Assembly (NCBI GenBank): GCA_017384185.1 | Contig: JAFNUH010000385.1 | Span: 1-9,281, forward strand | Direction of reading: 5' to 3' | From: Alistipes sp. | GTDB lineage: Bacteria > Bacteroidota > Bacteroidia > Bacteroidales > Rikenellaceae | Length of the DNA stretch: 9,281 nt | Notes under the pieces: generated by a model | What the model was told of the DNA's origin: nothing | Database searches by the model: none | The model's input: only the letters and a program-made list of their open reading frames with translations | Made by a program: the position numbers and the translations under genes | In this document: one piece after another, positions 6,933-9,281 of the stretch | How the letters are laid out: every line of letters starts with the position of its first letter | Numbering within the stretch: position 1 is the stretch's first letter

Positions 6933-8195
6933 TTACTTCGTTTGTACATACCTATTCTTAAACAGCAGAGCAAACAACACTGCCACCACCATAGAGTAGG
7001 CGGCAAATATTAGCCACGAGCTCTGCCACCCTGCAATCTGAGCCACGCCATCCGTCTGGCTATAAACAAAACGATTTACCACCACCTGCGCCGACAACGT
7101 GCCAATCGTAGCACCAATACCATTGGTCATAATCATAAAGAGTCCCTGCGCCGAGGAGCGAATCGAATCATCGGTCTGCTCGTTTACGTACAACGAGCCA
7201 GAGATATTAAAGAAGTCAAAGGCGATACCATAGACTATCATTGAGAGGACAAACATCCACACTCCCCCACCCGGGTTTCCCAACCCAAAGAGACCAAAGC
7301 GCAGCACCCACGCAACCATAGCAATAAGCATCACGTATTTGATACCAAAACGCTTTAGGCAGAATGGGATGAGCAGTATGCAGAGCGTCTCGGATATTTG
7401 CGAGAGCGATATTAAAGCGTTGGCGTGGTTGGCACCAAACGTAGAGGCGAACTCTGGAATACCCTTAAACGACGAAATAAAGGGGTTAGCAAAGCCATTT
7501 GTAATCTGCAACGAAACACCCAACAACATCGAGAAGATAAAAAACAGAGCCATACGACGCTCTTTGAATAGGGCAAATGCTCGTACACCCAACGCCTCGG
7601 CAACACCTCGTCGTCCACTATCCTCCGCCGTAGGACAGGCGGGCAATGAGAAGCAATAGAGAGCCAATGTAGCACCTATCACTGCCGACTGGATAAACTG
7701 CATAGCGCTATGCTGAAAGCCCAGGAAATCGCACGCCAACATCGAACAGATAAATCCCACCGTGCCCCACACTCGAATAGGCGGAAAGGCGACAACCGTA
7801 TCCTCGCCACAACGCTCCAAAAGTGTGTATGCAACAGAGTACGACAAGGCGATTGTCGGCATATAGAAGGCAACGCTCAGCGTATATAATATAAATAAAG
7901 GTACGACCGAGCTCTCTGCGCCACCGCTTAGAGCGTAGTACCCCGCAGCTCCGATAAACAAAGCCGCCAAAAGATGACACACGCCGAGCAATCGCTGTGC
8001 CGGCACCCACCTATCGGCTATGATTCCCATAATGGCAGGCATAAATATCGACACCACTCCCTGCATAGCGTAGAATATACCGATATATGATGCCAAACTC
8101 GTCGAGGCGAGATATGAACCCATAGAGGTAAGATAAGCTCCCCACACTCCAAATTGCAGGAAGTTCATTATCGTAAGACGTAATTTTATACTCAT
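6933..8195 (-). CDS. nupG: NupG-type nucleoside:H+ symporter (MFS)
   Basis: The 420-residue inner-membrane protein of the nucleoside:H+ symporter family has about 12 membrane helices and imports nucleosides with protons. Similarity to E. coli NupG is high: the start MSIKLRLTIMNFLQFGVWG, then FPPIRVWGTVGFI, FFIFSMLLGVSLQITN, SQISET and LSMIVYGIAFDFFNISGS. Pocket residues I recall for E. coli NupG (R136, T140, F143, Q225, N228, Q261, E264, Y318, F322, D323) are all matched here, as R141, T145, F148, Q230, N233, Q266, E269, Y322, F326 and D327. The frame extends to a TTG at 8213, but ATG 8195 aligns with the NupG N-terminus and is preferred. The gene converges with the barrel gene and diverges from the tRNA. 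No confident promoter was found; GAAATTTG, about 20 bp upstream on the minus strand, matches the -7 consensus imperfectly. Confidence 0.95.
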   Translation of the reverse strand: MSIKLRLTIMNFLQFGVWGAYLTSMGSYLASTSLASYIGIFYAMQGVVSIFMPAIMGIIADRWVPAQRLLGVCHLLAALFIGAAGYYALSGGAESSVVPLFILYTLSVAFYMPTIALSYSVAYTLLERCGEDTVVAFPPIRVWGTVGFICSMLACDFLGFQHSAMQFIQSAVIGATLALYCFSLPACPTAEDSGRRGVAEALGVRAFALFKERRMALFFIFSMLLGVSLQITNGFANPFISSFKGIPEFASTFGANHANALISLSQISETLCILLIPFCLKRFGIKYVMLIAMVAWVLRFGLFGLGNPGGGVWMFVLSMIVYGIAFDFFNISGSLYVNEQTDDSIRSSAQGLFMIMTNGIGATIGTLSAQVVVNRFVYSQTDGVAQIAGWQSSWLIFAAYSMVVAVLFALLFKNRYVQTK

Positions 8196-8269
8196 AATAT
8201 ACTTTTTATACAAATTTCACAACGAAGTTAGCAATTATATTTTGTTCGTCAAAGCGAGTGCCGAAATCT

Positions 8270-8294
8270 CTGAGGGTCAATTTTACCCCTTCAG
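8270..8294. other. Imperfect inverted repeat upstream of the nucleoside transporter gene
   Basis: CTGAGGGT (8270-8277) and ACCCCTTCAG (8285-8294) form arms around an AT-rich centre, about 75 bp upstream of the transporter start. It could be an operator or leader hairpin. The plus strand through it reads GTCAATTTTACCCC, which loosely resembles one LytTR repeat unit, but it is a single copy without phasing. Confidence 0.3.
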
Positions 8295-8347
8295 GAGAGA
8301 AAAAATAGCAGAAAATGCTAATAAAAATAAAAAAAATTAAATTTTTC

Positions 8348-8378
8348 TTTGCAGAATAGAAATTATATTCTACTTTTG
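8348..8378 (+). promoter_or_regulatory. Canonical Bacteroidota promoter of the tRNA-Gln gene
   Basis: A TTTG -33 element (8348-8351) and TACTTTTG (8371-8378, TAnnTTTG) are separated by 19 bp, the consensus spacing. The expected transcript start is near 8384, about 22 nt before the tRNA. Confidence 0.85.
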
Positions 8379-8405
8379 CAGTGTCAAAAACGACAACGAC
8401 CAAAT

Positions 8406-8476
8406 TGGGCTATGGTGTAATGGTAACACTACAGATTCTGGTCCTGTCATTCCAGGTTCGAATCCTGGTAGCCCAA
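8406..8476 (+). tRNA. tRNA-Gln (anticodon CTG)
   Basis: A full 71-nt cloverleaf is seen. The acceptor TGGGCTA (8406-8412) pairs with TAGCCCA (8469-8475). The D-stem is GTGT/ACAC, and the loop holds GG. The anticodon arm has ACAGA (8431-8435), loop TTCTGGT and CCTGT (8443-8447). The T-arm CCAGG/CCTGG has loop TTCGAAT, and the discriminator base is A at 8476. The anticodon at 8438-8440 is CTG, reading CAG glutamine codons. The weak first pair U1-A72 is typical of tRNA-Gln. Pair 31-39 is an A-C mismatch. No CCA is encoded. Confidence 0.95.
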
Positions 8477-8478
8477 CG

Positions 8479-8513
8479 AAGAGCTTCTTGAAAAAGAGGC
8501 TCTTTTTTTTGTG
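8479..8513 (+). terminator. Rho-independent terminator after tRNA-Gln
   Basis: An 11-bp stem, AAGAGCTTCTT (8479-8489) with AAGAGGCTCTT (8494-8504) and one G-U pair, has a GAAA tetraloop and is followed by T6. It starts 3 bp after the tRNA. Confidence 0.93.
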
Positions 8514-8592
8514 TTTTTATAATGGGTATTATAGGTATTATAAGAGTTATATGCGATTCTGCAACACCTATCTTTCCTCTACCCTTCACAAC

Positions 8593-8626
8593 AAAAAAAG
8601 ACCATCCCGCTGGGATAGCCTTTTTT
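8593..8626 (-). terminator. Minus-strand terminator, probably ending the V-ATPase transcript
   Basis: Read on the minus strand, GGCTATCCC (8620-8612) and GGGATGGTC (8608-8600) pair over all nine positions with two G-U pairs, and T7 follows. On the plus strand the same positions become A-C mismatches, so the structure is directional. It lies about 140 bp beyond the subunit K stop. In 8514-8592 I see only a two-copy GGTATTATA tandem (8525-8542). Confidence 0.8.
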
Positions 8627-8639
8627 CTTTTTATAAAAG

Positions 8640-8759
8640 ATATTTATTTTAGTGAGGTGATTTCAAGGCTTGCGCACTACCGAGAAGCGGAGTTTACTTG
8701 AGGTAAATGAGCATTCGAGGTAGAAGCATAACGCCGAAATCAGCCAATAAAATAAATAT
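8640..8759. repeat. About 120-bp imperfect palindromic element in the 3' region of atpK
   Basis: The outer arms are exact: ATATTTATTTTA (8640-8651) and its complement at 8748-8759. GATTTC (8659-8664) mirrors GAAATC (8736-8741). Inside, two 39-nt arms (8659-8697 and 8703-8741) align without gaps as reverse complements, strongest at the ends (GATTTC, CTACC, GTTTAC/ATTTAC), around a 5-nt centre at 8698-8702. It lies between the atpK stop and its terminator, so it is probably transcribed. It could be a REP/MITE-like interspersed element or an RNA structure; no coding potential is convincing. Confidence 0.6.
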
Positions 8760-8760
8760 A

Positions 8761-9216
8761 TTAAGCTACTGCGTTAGAGATAAGGAATGTAGCAGCAACA
8801 GTCAAGATAGCGTACAACTCGGGGAACGCAGCGAGGATAAGAGTCTTACCCATAACGTCGTTACCGTTACCGATAGCAGCGATACCGTTAGCACAAACCT
8901 TTGCCTGGAAGTAAGCAGCCATAAGGTTTACCAAACCTACCAACAAACCTGCACCAAATACGGCAGCAGCCTGGAACATAGTGATGTCAGCAGTCAAAAG
9001 GCCCTGAACCATAAAGAAACATACGAAACCGTACAAACCCTGTGAACCGGGAAGCGCTGAAAGAATCATATAGCTACCGAATGCGCCGCTGTTCTTCTTC
9101 ATTGCGCCTACTGCAGTCTGACCGCAGATAGAGGTACCAATTGCTGATGCGATACCTGCCAAGCCTACCATAAATACTACGCCAATGTAGGCCAAAATCA
9201 ATGCTGTTGAATTCAT
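8761..9216 (-). CDS. atpK: V-type ATP synthase/ATPase subunit K (proteolipid)
   Basis: The 151-residue double-hairpin proteolipid has four membrane helices and forms the rotor ring of a V/A-type ATPase in the inner membrane. Helices lie at about residues 5-30, 45-72, 82-108 and 124-149, with the two-fold repeat typical of the 16-kDa class. The ion-carrying carboxylate is E133 in the fourth helix (FPELYAIL). The first hairpin has Gln at the matching motif (LPGSQGLYGF), so there is one charge per subunit. The Na+ site I recall from Enterococcus hirae NtpK (L61, T64, Q65, Q110, E139) maps with a constant offset of six to L55, S58, Q59, Q104 and E133. Na+ coupling is therefore plausible but unproven. 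It is probably the distal gene of an ATPase operon whose other genes lie beyond the window. Confidence 0.95.
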   Translation of the reverse strand: MNSTALILAYIGVVFMVGLAGIASAIGTSICGQTAVGAMKKNSGAFGSYMILSALPGSQGLYGFVCFFMVQGLLTADITMFQAAAVFGAGLLVGLVNLMAAYFQAKVCANGIAAIGNGNDVMGKTLILAAFPELYAILTVAATFLISNAVA

Positions 9217-9251
9217 AATTGTTTAGTTTTATTAAATTTTACTTTTGTTAT

Positions 9252-9281
9252 TTATTTCTTTTCATTTGTAAGAGGCTCGAA
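9252..9281 (-). CDS. Possible C-terminal end of an upstream ATPase gene (partial)
   Basis: On the minus strand, an open frame entering from the window edge encodes FEPLTNEKK and stops with TAA at 9252-9254, 35 bp before the atpK start. In Bacteroidota V-ATPase operons subunit I usually precedes subunit K, and a short charged tail fits. Nine residues are too few to prove identity. The 9217-9251 spacer is AT-rich and shows no clear promoter, consistent with an operon. Confidence 0.4.
   Translation of the reverse strand, partial: FEPLTNEKK

Noticed and set aside
8196..8213. N-terminal extension of the transporter to a TTG start
   Set aside because: The extra six residues lack family support. 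ATG 8195 aligns with the NupG N-terminus.
8306..8320. TAGCA/TGCTA hairpin followed by T6 on the minus strand, as an attenuator or terminator
   Set aside because: The stem is only 5 bp and AT-rich in an A/T-rich region, and it lies upstream of the transporter gene with no leader peptide or ligand motif visible.
8707..9045. 112-codon plus-strand open frame opposite atpK
   Set aside because: It is the antisense shadow of the clearly recognised proteolipid gene and starts inside the palindrome.

Overview
The window looks like chromosomal DNA of a Bacteroidales bacterium (phylum Bacteroidota). The evidence is promoters of the TAnnTTTG type, starts with A-rich leaders instead of Shine-Dalgarno sites, a LytS/LytTR two-component pair, an outer-membrane barrel protein with a carboxypeptidase-regulatory-like N-terminal domain, and a V-type ATPase proteolipid gene. 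I cannot name genus or species. No insertion sequence, phage gene or CRISPR array is visible.

Layout. 46-579 (+) encodes a gamma-class carbonic anhydrase-like protein. 645-1997 and 2014-2790 (+) encode a LytS/YehU-type sensor histidine kinase and its LytTR response regulator, closed by a strong terminator. A roughly 330-bp gap follows, holding five copies of a 21-22-bp direct repeat just upstream of a promoter. Next comes 3119-3610 (+), a small exported Spy/CpxP-like protein with a Gly/Met-rich tail, and its terminator. A second gap holds another array of the same repeat and a promoter, leading into 3924-6887 (+), a 987-residue outer-membrane barrel protein that also ends in a Gly/Met-rich tail. 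A bidirectional terminator separates it from a convergent NupG-type nucleoside transporter (6933-8195, -). Then come a tRNA-Gln(CTG) with a canonical promoter and terminator (+), a minus-strand terminator, a roughly 120-bp imperfect palindrome, the V-ATPase subunit K gene (8761-9216, -), and what may be the last codons of the preceding ATPase gene at the window edge.

How the parts fit. The most coherent unit is 645-6887. A membrane kinase and a LytTR regulator sit beside two envelope-protein genes, and both promoters carry the same phased repeat. The repeat core, GTC(A/G)TTTCACC, closely resembles the direct-repeat site I recall for the E. coli LytTR regulator YpdB. The inference is a local regulon in which the kinase senses an extracytoplasmic signal and the regulator activates the exported small protein and the barrel protein. 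The kinase adds a surprise: the segment between its first two membrane helices reads like the N-terminal RNA-binding (cold-shock/OB-fold) domain of transcription terminator Rho, although topology places it outside the cytoplasm. The remaining genes (carbonic anhydrase, nucleoside transporter, tRNA, ATPase) look like ordinary housekeeping neighbours. The ATPase proteolipid does keep the residue set associated with Na+ binding.
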